Assembly: GCF_016801865.2 (NCBI RefSeq)
Contig: NC_068938.1
Coordinates: 129,856,689 to 129,920,688, forward strand
Direction of reading: 5' to 3'
Length of the DNA stretch: 64,000 nucleotides
Source of the DNA: Culex pipiens pallens
Taxonomy: Eukaryota; Arthropoda; Insecta; Diptera; Culicidae
Within the stretch, counting starts at the first letter, position 1; the number at the start of each line of letters is the position of its first letter. This document shows, piece by piece, positions 19,485-31,750 of the stretch. The position numbers and the translations under genes were made by a program. The notes under the pieces were generated by a model, which made no database searches, was not told the DNA's origin, and saw only the letters and a program-made list of their open reading frames with translations.

Positions 19485-22217
19485 ATAAGAAGTTCGCGAC
19501 CGCGGCCGCTTCCGACTTGGCGACTTTTTTCCATTTTCTTCGAATTAAATCGATTTTAAATCTCATTTCAAGTATAGAATTCAATTTCCAGACTTGAACC
19601 CTGCCGTTAACCCCTCTCTTCACGGATGATGGCACACTTCCGTTTCGGGTGTGGCAGCCACGTCAACAGATCCGGCGAACAAAATACTCTGGATCCAAGA
19701 GTTGGGTGTGTGCGCCCGTTTTTATGGCTTCTTCACGTCGACGACGTGGCAGCAGCCAAGAAAACAGATAATCGACTAATTCATGGTTGAGCTGGTCCGT
19801 GTTCCGACCGAGGCCCAGAATTAACCGTTTCGCGCGGCTTAGCCGCCACCGCCCCGCCGTCTGGTTATTGATTTGCAAGGGGAGCCAATTACCCGTTATG
19901 TACTCTCCCCCCCCGGTTGGTAAATCGATTGCACATGTAAGCGAGCGCACGTTGGCGCTGTGCAGAATGTTGTCAAAAAATTTACATTTACGAAGAAGCG
20001 CAAAAGGGGAGCAAATATGGCGGTCGGAACATGATCTGCGTCGGTTCACGGCTTAATTGAAGGGAGCCGGACGAGGGAGAGCGCGCTTTAACGGATTTAA
20101 TTAGTTGAATTGGCTTAATTTAAATCGTTTTCAGTTTGCATTGGCGGTGGTCACTTTCTTTCAGGCTTTAATGAATCGTCACCGTGTTGAGTTTAGCAAT
20201 CGATGCTAAATGACAATTTTCCAACATGGTCGAGTAATCAAATATGAACATTTGTACGGTTTTTGTACTTTTGGCAAAAAAAATCGCTACTGTACAATGA
20301 ATGAATATTTAAGGAAGACTTCTTGCTTCAGAGCTTTAAAAAAAATTGATAGCCTTCGCTAACGGACTAGAACCACCAAAAATAAGTAAATTTGAAGCGG
20401 TCGCGACTACGATCTCATAGGACTTGGCGACTTTTTTTTCATTTTCAACGAATTTAACGCAAAAACAGCATTTTTGCCATTTTTCAACAAAATACAATTT
20501 GCCAAATTAATTAAATTTTTCCCAATTTCAGCGCCGAATTCGCGCTCAACCGCCTCGCAAAAATGCATAATTCAGACGAATTTCACCTCGGGCCCGAACT
20601 TTCTCGCGCAAACATCAACAAATCGACCACAAGATGAGTACTTTGCGCATGCCGGCCGCGCACCGCGTGGCACAGCCGAGATCCGCGCGACCCGAGCAAC
20701 CAGGAAAGAAAAAAGAGACAAGTATTTTTGGAATGTTGAGAGCGCCGCCGTCCAACGACCTTCCAACCCCAATCAAGGCTCGAACTTTCTCCGAAAAGAA
20801 AAACATCAACGAAAAGTGAATTTTTGACGCGGGGATGGGAAAATGGTTCGGAAAGTTTCCTGACACGCTGCAGATGTGCCGTGTCTGAGGTAATCGTGTT
20901 TATTTAGACGGGCTATCATCGCGTCGGAGAAAGGGGATGGGAACCTGGCATTCGTCACCCGGGCGGGCCTCATTCAAATGTTCCGCGGAGCGGATGACGT
21001 GCCCGATCGTAAAGTGTGAAAAGAGAGAAATATGAATGAAACTAGCTGTTGATCGCACCGATTTCAACGCTCTTGGAACGCGCATCAGAGTAGGCGGTGT
21101 TATCGAAGACGCGCCCTAGGCAAGTGAGGCGACCCTCTTCATTTCGAGAAAGGAAGCACAAATAACAGTACTCAAGTGTGAAATTTGAGTCTGTTAAAAT
21201 TTCGTTTTAATGACTGAGCTGAAGTCGGTACAATTTGGAAAGGAAGGGGCGCGGCGCGCGCGCCCATAACAGTACCAATCAATCTTTCTTCCAACTTGCG
21301 GCGTTCGCGGCGATAGCTCTAATTAATCCACGACATTCACCGAACGAAGAGTCGGGGAGATAAATTGAAAGTGATCAAATTGCTGACGCACTGCGGCGCT
21401 GAATGCAATTGGAAGTTTTGAGAGATTGGAATCTATTTTTGAGTCGATTGTTATTTCTTGGGGTTTGGAAATGGGCCCGGGTTTCAGATTACCGATCACA
21501 AAAGACTGCTGATTTGTTGAATAATGATCGTAGCAGGCTGAATGAGGTTTGGGAAAACGATCAGTTTAGCGTAGATCTGGGTTTGAATCGATCATACTTC
21601 TTGTCAAAGTGTTAAAGTGGCAAATAAGATTTAGAAATCATCACTAACAGACTGAGAAAATAAATAAATAAGTAAATTTTAAGCGATCGCGACTACGATT
21701 TCATACGACTTGGCGACTTTTTCAGACTTTTCACAAAAATACTAATTTTTAAAGAAGAACTACGTCATTTGTTCCAGTTCGGAATCCGAAACGATCTTGA
21801 AAGTCATTCAAAGCAACTTCTGAAGATTGTCTTCGGAATGTCGCAAAATTAGCTGGAATTGAAAATTACTAGCGCAGTTTGTCGGTAATTTTTTAACAAC
21901 ATTTGTAAAGTTTTAGCACCAAATACGTTAAATTGCAAAGAAGACTAACAACCGCTATTGAAATTATCAAAGAAGACTGCTCGAGTTAAAGCTCAAATAA
22001 AATTGATAGCCATCGCTAACAGACCGAGACAATAAATAAATGAGAAAATTTGAAGCGATCGCGACTACAATCTCATACGACTTGGCGACTTTTTTCATAT
22101 TTTCAACGAATTAAACCAATTAGATGCAATTTTTGAAGCAAATCTTCGCCATTTGTTACAATTCGGAATCCGGAACGATCTTGAAAGCCTTTTTAAGCAA
22201 CTTTTGAAGATTGTCGG
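19485..22217. repeat. Four dispersed copies of a shared intron module
   Basis: Copies lie at about 19492-19552, 20345-20460, 21637-21836 and 22000-22217, all in the same orientation. The common core is CGCGAC, then (in the last three copies) a TACGAT-like word, then GACTTGGCGACTTTTTT and an AACGAATTAAA-like tail. The last two copies extend to about 200 bp and share GAACGATCTTGAAAG or a variant. Copies are not adjacent, so this is not a simple satellite. Confidence 0.75.
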
Positions 22218-24856
22218 CAATCGAAAGTCTTCCAAAAACCGCTCTACAACGCATTCCTGAAGTGAAAACGAAGGGGAATTCCGTTCCCTGGTTGGACTCT
22301 TTCGCAGAGCTCCCGTTCCCACGAAACAAAAGAGAAGTTCGCGCGGCAGCACCCGGAACTCTCGGAGGTCCGCCCATTCATCAACTCGCATGGTCTCTCG
22401 AGACTTGGGCTCGAACCATCGTGTAACATAAATCATAACAAACCATAAAACGGGTTCGATCGCCTTGGCTTCGCGAAAAATCGTGTAATTTTTTTTTCAA
22501 CTTTCCATTTACGGTCAGGTTGGACACATTTGGACCTCTCCAAAGAGGGGTGTTTACGTCAGCGGGCAGGTTCGCCGAAGAACCGCGCTGCCTTTTACAG
22601 TTATCTTTTCATCCCAACTCAACGCGAGAAGAGGGAGATAGGCCAAAACGGAGAAGCGCATTCCAGCGCGGTGCAGTCATCATCGCGGGAATGGGAAAGT
22701 AACTGTGCCGCGAGGCCTGAAGGCCTCGGGGAACATTAACGACGACGTGGTGTGGTCTAGTCTCGAATCGAATTTTATGTTTCGGGAGGATTTACCCTCC
22801 TTCAAAGGGGACGTGTTGTCACAGCTGCACATCGCGTCGCGATGCATCACACGGACGGAATCGGCTCTAAATTTAGAGGCGGACCCACACGCGATGTGCG
22901 ACGCGTCGCGTCGCCGGATTGTGTTCCCTTCTTTTTATTGTGTGGGGAATTGAAAATGGCCACAAACCGCTTCGAATCTCCCTCATTTGATTGATTCCGA
23001 GATCGTTTGTTTTGGGAAGATTTTATGCTTTTTATTTCCCTAAGAAGATTAGTAGGCGCGGAGTTGGACATTTACGACCTACTGCGATCGTGTCAGCTCG
23101 AAAAACGACAACGATACGAAAGACAAAACATGTCCAACGAACACCCTTTTTGACTCCAACAAAATGGCCCAAGGGCCGGAAGCAAACAGCTGCGCGATGC
23201 CACTTTCGGGCCTAACTGGCAAAAAAATGGTACTTGGCTTGGCAAAAAGGCCGTCACCTGGAGAGTGTGTGTGTGTTGAAAAATGAACAAACAAGTCAAA
23301 CACACTCGGCGGCGGCCCACCCCTCGTCATCATCACCGTTTGACGGTGTGTGCCGGATAACGAGGGGGAGAGAAGCCCGGTAAATTCCGTTGAAATTTGA
23401 AAAACGTACAAAAAAACGCAGCAGGCAAGTAGGCTGTTGGTGTACCGGCCGATCGTAGAAGGCTGGTGTGCCGGTGTGAATTGGGAACGAAAACAAAAAT
23501 AATGTGAGAAAAGTACAGTTTTGGCAAACAGTTGAGGTGAACTGGAGGGAGCGTAGATCTACGTCAATCGATTGAAAGAGTTTGATTTTGGTCTCAATTC
23601 TTGTTGGAGAGAGATTTCAAAGGAATTTTTCAACCTTGGCAAAATTTCATGGCAGTGTTGCCAGATCCTTACAATTTTTAACTTATCAGGAAGATTTCTA
23701 TCGAAATACTCCTAACCTGAACCTCTTATTACTGAATTCAGTGTTGTTTACTGAAAACTGCACTAATATTTTTTCAAATAAAAAAACAGCTTAAGGTGAT
23801 AATAGGCTATGACAAACAAAGTAACTTGCACTTTTTCGCGTTTTCAGTTTGCCAAACAAAAAGTATGCAAGCAAACTATCAAAACGTGCGAGTTTGTTTG
23901 TTTGCCGTAGTCTAATAACTCCTTAATTTTTCTGCTTGACAGTTTGAAAACTTCACATAAATTTTAACTGAAATTTAGCAAAAGCTTATGAAACATTTCA
24001 CTTAAGTTATTTTCTATGAATCATAACAAAAAAAAAATCATAGCAAATCTTCCAAATAAGTTTTGTTTGGAGTTTTATATGACTGTTTAAGGTCTAACGA
24101 TACACTCAAAACCTTGAACTAGCCCAAATATCACTTCAAATTACGATACCTCAGAATAGTGTTTCCAGTTTTCAAGGTTTGTGACTTATCGGTGAATTCT
24201 TTGATAACTTCTTAATGGTTCCGAAAGTTATGCTTCTCTAAATGAAGAAAATCCAGTCTCTAAAAGTGTAATAATGTCCTTAAGTTATTGTTAACTTTAG
24301 ACAGGGTTGCCAAAATTTTCTGTTTTGATTTCTAAGGAAATTGTTATGTATATGCAATGATGTACACTATGTCATTTTTAGATGCCTTTTATAACAAGTA
24401 CGGTTGAATTCATGGAAGTATTCTAATCTTCAGGCAGGGCTGCCAAAAAAAACTTTACCAGAGATGATCAAATTAAAATCTGTTTTAAAAATATCTTCAA
24501 GTATTTTTCAAAGTTTACGTCAAATTTATCCAGAAATAAATTAAGATTTTTTTGCGTGATTTTCACTCATAATAGAATAAATCTAACACAAATTGGGGGT
24601 GAAATCACCCTCAAAATCGATAAAAATTTCATAGATCTCAGGCGACACTTTTTCAAACTGATCGGAGAAAATCAAAAAATAATCGAGTTCGTTTGTTTTG
24701 ACAAAAATTACTTGAAAAAAATCTCTTGAATTCGTAACTTAGTGTGCAGCGGATATGCCAGAAATTCCGAAAAAAAATGTGTTCAACAGACTTAGGTTTT
24801 GAAAATACAAAATATCTGAAATACAACCTTTTTTTGATATTTTGGGCAATAATTTT

Positions 24857-25003
24857 ACTTTTTAAAAAGGTCCAATAAGCCAAATTTCCAGTTTTTTTGC
24901 TTTTTGGGGGTTTTGAAACCGCTTTGAGTCAGGGGTTTTAAAAAAACACCCAAAAAGCAAATACTAAAAATTTGGATTATTAGACCTTTTCTAAAAAAAC
25001 TCC
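24857..25003. mobile_element. MITE, AAAGGTCCAATAAGCC family, copy 1
   Basis: The inverted arms read AAAAAGGTCCAATAAGCCAA and a diverged inverse ending GACCTTTTCTAAAAAAACTC. The interior has CTTTTTGGGGGTTTT against AAAACACCCAAAAAG. The sister copy is 29580-29734. It sits inside beta-tubulin intron 1. Confidence 0.7.
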
Positions 25004-26267
25004 AGAAATACAGATAAAGACTTTTTTCGAAGAAAATACAGACTTTCCTAGATAAAAAAATGCCAACTCAGATGTAGATTAACTAATCAAAGTGACAGAA
25101 AGATTTTTCTAATAAACATTATTAAAATCATTGGAAGATGTTATGTTTGAATGCATTTTTCAAGAAGAACATAACTGATTTTTTTTTTCCAAAAAATCCA
25201 ATTTTTTGAATATAAAAAATTAGGTAGAAAATTTAAGTTACCTCGAGCATTTTGGAAATTTCTTTAAAAATATGTTAAGGATTTTTTTCTAGATACACAA
25301 AAAAATGTGTTATTAATTTGAGTTGTCAACTTTTCAGAAAAAAAGGAGTGCTAATATGTTATTTCATTATCGAAACAACAGAATTTAAGACATTTCCGCC
25401 GTAATCAAATGCATTTTTTAAGAATTTTCGCTTCTAAAATTCAGACAAATTGAAACACATTTTTCTCTCCGTGCCACCAAGCTCAAAACATGGTTGCCAG
25501 CCTTCTTGGGCGAGTCTCTTTTTTTTCGGCCTAATCCATCTCCAAATTCCAACAGGAATTAGCCACCCAAAAGCCTGCTGCGCACATTTTCACTGTGTTC
25601 GTGTGCTAACCGTGCGCGCAAACGATCCAAACACTCACTCACACTAAACGAATTTTAACGGAAATTTCTCGCCCCCCTTGTGTTGGTGTAATCCGGCATT
25701 TCTAACCTCTCTCTCGCACAAATTTTTGGCCGGATAATCGCGCATCAACGGTCATTTCAAACCCGGCTTCGCCGGCTACTTGGACCACTTTCCCGAAATG
25801 TTAATTTCATTTACCGGTGGGCGGTAGAGAAAAAGAAAGAAAATCGATTGATTGATGAAAAGAAAAATTGCAAATTTTGGCCTCATTTTTGGTCGGAAAA
25901 GCGCGTGCGCCAAACTTTCGAACAGATGATATTGTTGGAAGGAGAAAATTTTCCGGGAAAAATCAATCGCCACACGCACTTTTTTGATTCAGTCGAATCA
26001 ATTTTTTTTGTTAAAAAAACGACTTCAAATTAGCACGTTGAAACTTCTTTTGGCACTGCGGCACTTTTTTGCAAATGGCTTGGAAGCCATCTTGAAACAG
26101 ATTCCAGGCAGCAGCGGCTTGCTTGGATGACACCACACGGAAGGAATTTGGCACTTCATTTTTCTACTTCCCAATTTGATGGAATTTTCGCTGAACAGTT
26201 CGTTTTTTCCACAGAAAATTTCCTCGATTTTTGATTCGAAAGCGCCACACAGAAAAAAATAACCTAC

Positions 26268-26324
26268 CTTGGCTCCAATTTGGTTTCCGCACTGTCCGGC
26301 CTGGATGTGGACGATTTCTCTCAT
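26268..26324 (-). CDS. betaTub56D-like: Beta-tubulin, coding exon 1 (residues 1-19)
   Basis: Encodes MREIVHIQAGQCGNQIGAK and ends exactly at the donor GTAGGTT. The MREI tetrapeptide is the known co-translational autoregulation signal of beta-tubulin mRNA, and QAGQCGNQIGAK is part of the nucleotide-binding N-terminus. The start context CCACCATGA has A at -3. It joins in phase 0 to 14159-15445. Confidence 0.96.
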
Positions 26325-26720
26325 GGTGGAAAAAGTGGGGCTTTTTCTGACTTTTACGAAAGAAAAAACAAACGCCTAATTCGCGCTTACTCGAGTTTTT
26401 TAAAAACTTTTAACGGGACGTTTTTCTGCCACAAAACTGGAGAAAAACCTGTCGTGTCTTTTTATTCTTTTGCTTCTTCGCAACACACTTGCTGGGGGGG
26501 CTGCTGTCTTTTCACACACACAGAACAAAGTAGGCTGCGCTTTGCTAGCTTAAAACACCTCGGACAACTGTACTCCTCGACGATCACACACTAAATGGCC
26601 TGCTGCGGCTTGGTTTTGTCGCTTTTTGCTCGCCCCGTGGCCGCTCTCGGAAATCGGTTCGCGAGAGTGAGCGCTCTCTCGTTCGTTTTTTTTTGTCGTT
26701 CGCGCTCACACGCACACTAT
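26325..26720 (-). promoter_or_regulatory. Beta-tubulin 5' UTR and promoter region
   Basis: The region just upstream of the start codon has no other gene. On the minus strand it contains GAGA-like words (GAGAGAGCGCTCACTCTCGC near 26660-26685) and a possible initiator TACAGTTG at 26565-26572. No clear TATA box is seen at a matching distance. The transcription start is inferred only. Confidence 0.4.
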
Positions 26721-27289
26721 CACAGCGGAGGAACAACGCCCTGGTTTTTGTGTTTGTGTTGGCGCGCGGCAAAACGAGCGGCGGTAAGCTGACGGCGGGA
26801 TGCCGAAAAAGACCGGTTTGTGGGGTGATGCGGTTAGGGTAAGGGGAGTGATTACCGGATCGGAAAATTGGGCGAGATTAATCATGGATTTGAATTTTAA
26901 ATTTATTGCGAATGCTGTGACTGAAAAGAAAACTCCTAAAATCAATCGCCTTCTGCCAGAGCATTTTGAACAAATTGTCATTTCGTTGGAATTCACACAG
27001 CATGGATTTCAGGGATTATATTCTAAGTCCTTTGAAATAGAACATATTTTTTTATTGGAACCTAGATCGCAACATAAATAAAAATGTTTCAAAATACTTA
27101 TCAAGGAATAAACTTTTTGTATACATTTTCAATGTTTTTTGTTACTCAAAAAAATATGAAAAAAAACAAAAAAAGTTTAGACGGAGAATAATTATTGTAT
27201 TTTTGGTCCAGATTTGTTCATTTTTAGTGTAATTGCAAACACATTGTAGCGTGGTGTCAGGTAAAAATTGGACGGCGAGCTTGCACATA
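26721..27289. other. Upstream spacer of beta-tubulin
   Basis: The first part is moderately GC-rich and could be promoter-proximal; after 26870 it becomes AT-rich. An open frame at 26800-27081 has no recognised domain and is opposed by another frame, so it is not called. Confidence 0.4.
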
Positions 27290-28256
27290 TTGATCCCTCT
27301 GTGCTCTCTTGTAACCAAACAGCACTAAAACAAGTCAGTGTTTAGCACTACAAGCGCTTTACCAGCTGTGGGTTACAGCTAAGAAGTTTTGACATCTGCA
27401 CTAAAAGCGCTTTTGCAGCTGATTTGCAGTCGGTTTTGGAGTTTATATTTCTAATTTCCAGCAGGCCTCTACTGTTGTTGATCCAACCCTGCACAAATTG
27501 TCAAAAAAATGGGAGAAGCAAAAATGTTGCTCTCTTTTCGTCCCCTTCTTCCATTCTATTTTAAGATTTGTTTACTATTCTATGTTACCGACGCTGCTGC
27601 CCAATTTTTTTTATTGAAAGTGAGATGTCGGAGATGTAATGCCAGGAGCTAGATGTTGCCGCCGATGAGTGGAGGTTCCTGAGCCTAAGCCCACACGCCC
27701 AATTTGAAGATGGCTTATCTCAGAAGTTCGAACACCTACAGATGGTAGTACTTTGCGTAAACCTATTTTAATTTTCTCAGGCAGACACTGTTGGCGGCAG
27801 ATTTCTCCAATCTGGCCAAGGATTGCAAGAAAAAACACTTTAATACATTTTGATTTCCCCTGAAAATCGTTTATTTTCGTTTATTTTGTTCTCTCTCTTT
27901 TACACCACATCTGTGTTGCCAGTTAAATGGAAAAAAATATAGCAGTGTAGCTAGCAGTAGCATTAAAACAGTTGCATTTCAGCTCATACTACAGCAGTTG
28001 TTTTAGAGCCTTAGCTTTTTTAGAGCTTACTTGCTGTTGAAAGCTAATAAACAGCCAATTTATGATTTTTCTTAGGGGACCATCCGTAAACCACGTGGAC
28101 ACTTTAGGGGGGGGGGGGTATGGCGATTGTCCACGATCCATACAAAAAAGTTTTTTTTTATATGGGCAATTGTCCCCGAGGGAGAGGGGGGGGGGGGTAA
28201 CAGATTCACAAAAAAGTGTCCAATCCAGTTAGCATAAGAGAGCACAGAGGCAGTGC
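27290..28256. mobile_element. Inverted-repeat element with AGAGAGCACAGAG ends
   Basis: CTCTGTGCTCTCTTGT near 27298 is matched in inverse by ATAAGAGAGCACAGAGGCAG near 28232-28253. The interior has several CAGCTGTNNGTTACAGCT-like and GCACTA(C/A)AAGCGCTTT words. A MITE (28076-28228) is nested close to the right end. No transposase is seen. Confidence 0.4.
28076..28228. mobile_element. MITE, CCACGTGGACACTTT family, copy 1
   Basis: The left end GACCATCCGTAAACCACGTG is followed by CGATTGTCCACGATCCATAC, and the right end is AAAAAAGTGTCCAATCC. Two poly-G tracts lie inside. The better preserved sister copy is at 62316-62485. Confidence 0.65.
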
Positions 28257-28569
28257 ATCGCATAGTGAAATCATTTTATAATTTTGATGGTTTTAAACTT
28301 TAACCACCTTCGTTTAGGTAACGAGATGAATATCAAGAAAAATGCATGTTTTTTCCGTTGCAAATAAAAAAAAACTTTTTGGTAAATTTTGGATGAATCA
28401 GAACCCTTTTTTAACGAGCTGTCAAAGAAGGTACTTTCTGTTAAGAAAGGTCGCAAATCAAACTACATATTTAGCATGTATTTACTACTGTTGATCCGTA
28501 TGTGCATCCGTATTCACGAGATAGAAAAAAAAAACACGAAATTCTACTTTGCGATTTATATCAGTGGTG

Positions 28570-29045
28570 CAGGTTGTCAGTTGTCGTCGTCGCGCGCTGC
28601 ATATTGTTTACAAACATGAAAAACGCACACGAAAAGTCGCGGTTGCGTTCCCGGTCCTGCTACAAATGGCTTTCAAATCAGCGCACATGATTCCATCACC
28701 CCCACATCCAAGGAACCGGAAGACAAAACCGTGACCAAGTTCTTTATCAAGCATCAAGCTGGTTCGCAGTCCCAAAAGACGGAAATTTCCTTTAGCCGGA
28801 GTTGAGCCTGCTTGAGTGGCTTTCGGATCAGTGACCCAGAAATTGGATTGGATCTTCGACAAGCAAGTGACTGCCGGATACGACCTATCTATGGAATGGG
28901 AACTGCCACGAAGCTTTCTTTGTACCGGAGCGAACGAAGCCGTTGACCGGGCGGATGATTTTGGGTTTACAGTGGTCTCTCTGGCTGTCGATCTTCTCGA
29001 TATCAATGTTGCTCTAGCTGTCAATAAATTTTTCAGTCCCTACAA
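28570..29045 (+). pseudogene. Unrecognised gene remnant or short transcript unit
   Basis: A GC-richer island bounded by an initiator-like TCAGTTG at 28577 and an AATAAA at about 29021-29026 on the plus strand. All frames are broken: one runs about 60 codons from near 28625 to a stop at about 28805, and another runs from 28816 past 29000. No family is recognised. It could be a decayed retrogene, a lncRNA or an exon of an unknown gene. Confidence 0.3.
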
Positions 29046-31750
29046 ATATATTAGGGGAAATATACCCATTTTAATCACTCTAAGCCGTTCGACCAATTCT
29101 CATCACTTTTGCCGTTTTCCGCTATCAAATCAACATTTTCAGATGTATCAACAATGTAGAGTTGCTTGCTCACTTTTATTTGAGCTATTTATTACTTTGG
29201 AACAGTCAACAACACTTTATAAAAGCTGTACTTCACGTTCAAAGTGCTGATAGGCCGATAATAGAAATAGGCTGAAAAAGGATATAGTTCCCCTACTTTG
29301 ATTATTCATTCTATAGTTTGATAACACCCGCTCTCGACGGTCCCTTCAATATCGACGAAAATTACGAACTCCTCGTCACATTGTCCTGATGCAAACAATG
29401 ATCGAGCTGTAGCTGTCACAGCCCTGCGAAGGATGTTGGTTGTCATATTTCGGGCGGTCAGTCAAAAAAACCAGCTAGAAGTCGCCTGACAAAAAACTTT
29501 TGCTAGAAAGAGATAGGAGATCTGATGCAAACAAACGTCCAGCTGCCATGTAAACATACTTTGAGTGTGTTAGTAAATTTCTGGAGTTTTTTTTTAAAAG
29601 GTCCAATAAACCAAATTTCCAGTTTTTGATTTTTGGGTGTTTTTAGAACCGCCTCGAGTCAGGAGTATTGAAAAACATCCAAAAAGCAAAAACAGAAAAT
29701 TTGGTTTATTGGTCCTTTTAAAAAAAAACTCCAGATTTCTGACTAGAAAGCCTTATATGACATAAATTTAGAATCAGTGGGATTTCGTAAATGTCGAAAA
29801 ATTAAAGAAAAATATCAATGATACGTGTTGGATATTGTTATACATTTTTAGCATGGTTTAGGTCCAGCTTCCATATAAGTTTGCCCATTCTCTTTTAAAT
29901 TAAAAGAAAAATGAAAATGAAACAAGGAAAACATTAAACATAAGCAAAGTTTTTTTAGTGCAAAAGTTGTTCAACATAACGAGAAAAATTAATAGCATTA
30001 ATATTAAATATAAATGCTCCGACGCCTAGTCTGATGCTCATTTTTTCGAATTTAATATTCAACCGTTGCCAAAAACACGTCCATCTACCCTACCCAATAA
30101 AATTCCCATCCAAAGCCAACGCCTTCGCACAAACCCACACCATCAGAGGAATTTCGTGTACGTACACGAACTTCGAATAAGTGCGCGAAGCAAGAGAAGA
30201 GAGAGTATTTTTTCCACTCTCTCCCACTCTATCTCTCTCTCGTCATTCTCTTCTGCGACAGGGTGCGTCCATAAATCAAGCAAATGTAAGGCGAACACAC
30301 ACACCTTTTCGCCGGAAATATTAATGAATGCATCCTTTTACATTATTTATGGTCCAACTTTCGGTTAAGGTGAATGAAATCTGGCTGATTTTAGGCAGCA
30401 GATCGCTTTATTCAGCCATGCTGGCCAAATTTCAGCGCAACTACTAAAAGATTTCGCTCCGTCTGACCCGTTCTCGATGATGTCATGACGGCAAAAACAA
30501 GAGAAATGCCGCAGTTGGGGAGACACTTTTTGGGGAAAACTCGGCTCACTCACACACACACACACTAATGCTCTGTCGTGTAAAAGGGGGGAAAGTACAT
30601 AACGTGTGCGTGTGCACGTGGCCTCGGTAGTGTTGGTGTAATTCGGCCTGCTTGGATTGGGGGGCGATTTAGGCTTTTTGGAGAAGAGGAAAAGCTTCGT
30701 CATGTAGCGCCGCCGACTTGGATCTCTTGCGAGTTGTTCCGGACCACGGTTGGGAAGAGTGTGGAGATTTTGGGGGGTCCGCCCGAGAACAGGTTCCGTC
30801 GTCGTACGTGGGCACGTCAGTCTCCACTAGTACATGGTCGATTCGAACTTTTCTGTATATGGGCAAATCTGCACGAATGGCTGCGTGTGTGTGTTTGGTG
30901 AGCCACCTACCCTAATTTGTGATGATTTAATGCGGGAAACCACCCTATTTCTCTCTCTTGGGAGGATGACCCACATGCGCATCAGCCACGATGGGGAGCC
31001 TTTTTTTTGGGGGGGGGGGGAGACAGCACACTTGTCGCAACTAGACTGGACATTTGCTACACACACAGGCTCAATTGGGCTCGACGGCGATGACTAATGA
31101 CCGGAATCGGATCGATTGCGGGATTGCGGAACAGACAATGTCCGGTCGTTGACCATTTGGTCAAATGGTCAGAAGGGGTGTTGTTCTGAAAAAAATCACG
31201 TAAAACAGAGGCATTAATTATGCAACAATGTGGATAACCGACAAAGGTTAATATGTTGACGCATGTTATCGATTTTTGTTGAATTTCTTAATTCAAAAAG
31301 AAAATCAATAATTAGTTTAAATATAAAAAATCACAAAATTTTCGATTTTAGGCTATGATTTCAATAAAATAAGGGTTGAATGGTCAGTGTGATAATTTTT
31401 TATCCCTTATTTATCAAACTTTCCTAAAATCGCCCTGCTCTGTTATAACAATTCAGCTAAGCCAGTTCAAAATGTATTTTAAGTGTTTGCCCCCGTTTAT
31501 TTTTTTTTTAACAAAAGACACTTTAAAGCTTTAAAAATTATGTGGATTTTGAGACCACAGATCGAAAAAAAAGACTAAAAACTAGAGGATAGAAATATGT
31601 TCGTGAATTCTATGATATTCTGCAATATTTTCCTATATAGTTCAATTCTGACTATTTTATCAACTCGGCAATTAACATTAGGTATAACTAATCATTGAAG
31701 ATATTGAGTTCCCACTCCCACAGCCAAATCAAATATATATTATATATATT
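29046..31750. other. Gene-free upstream region with GA/CT-rich patch
   Basis: Contains a MITE (29580-29734), a GAGA-type patch at 30190-30245 (AGAGAGAG on one side and TATCTCTCTCTCG on the other), CA/TG tracts near 30300, 30545 and 30610, and a G12 tract near 31009. The 30050-31140 part is GC-richer and less repetitive than its flanks, so regulatory DNA is possible. No gene is supported. Confidence 0.4.
29580..29734. mobile_element. MITE, AAAGGTCCAATAAACC family, copy 2
   Basis: Ends CTGGAGTTTTTTTTTAAAAG and its inverse. The arms run GGTCCAATAAACCAAATTTC against AAATTTGGTTTATTGGTCC. It is better preserved than the intronic copy at 24857-25003. Confidence 0.8.

Larger units (their letters stand above)
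15446..26267 (-). other. Beta-tubulin intron 1 (10.8 kb)
   Basis: The donor is AAG before GTAGGTT at 26267 and the acceptor CAG ends at 15446, both in phase 0. The intron holds a GATTATCC repeat field (15590-16760), GC-rich unique DNA (17000-18000), a three-copy tandem repeat (18113-18556), a four-copy module (19485-22217), GC-richer segments at 20600-21300 and 22250-23500, AT-rich DNA at 23600-25440 and a MITE (24857-25003). No internal coding exon is supported. By analogy with the fly orthologue, enhancers are likely here; none is proven. Confidence 0.85.

Noticed and set aside
22095..22953. Multiple 60-113-codon frames in tubulin intron 1
   Set aside because: Frames overlap on both strands in a GC-richer intron segment, without domains or splice connection to tubulin.
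26800..27081. 93-codon plus frame upstream of beta-tubulin
   Set aside because: AT-rich sequence, an opposing frame on the minus strand, and no recognisable protein features.
28816..29250. 144-codon plus frame as a real gene
   Set aside because: It starts without a convincing context, runs through the AATAAA near 29021 into AT-rich spacer, and has no recognised family; kept only as a possible remnant.
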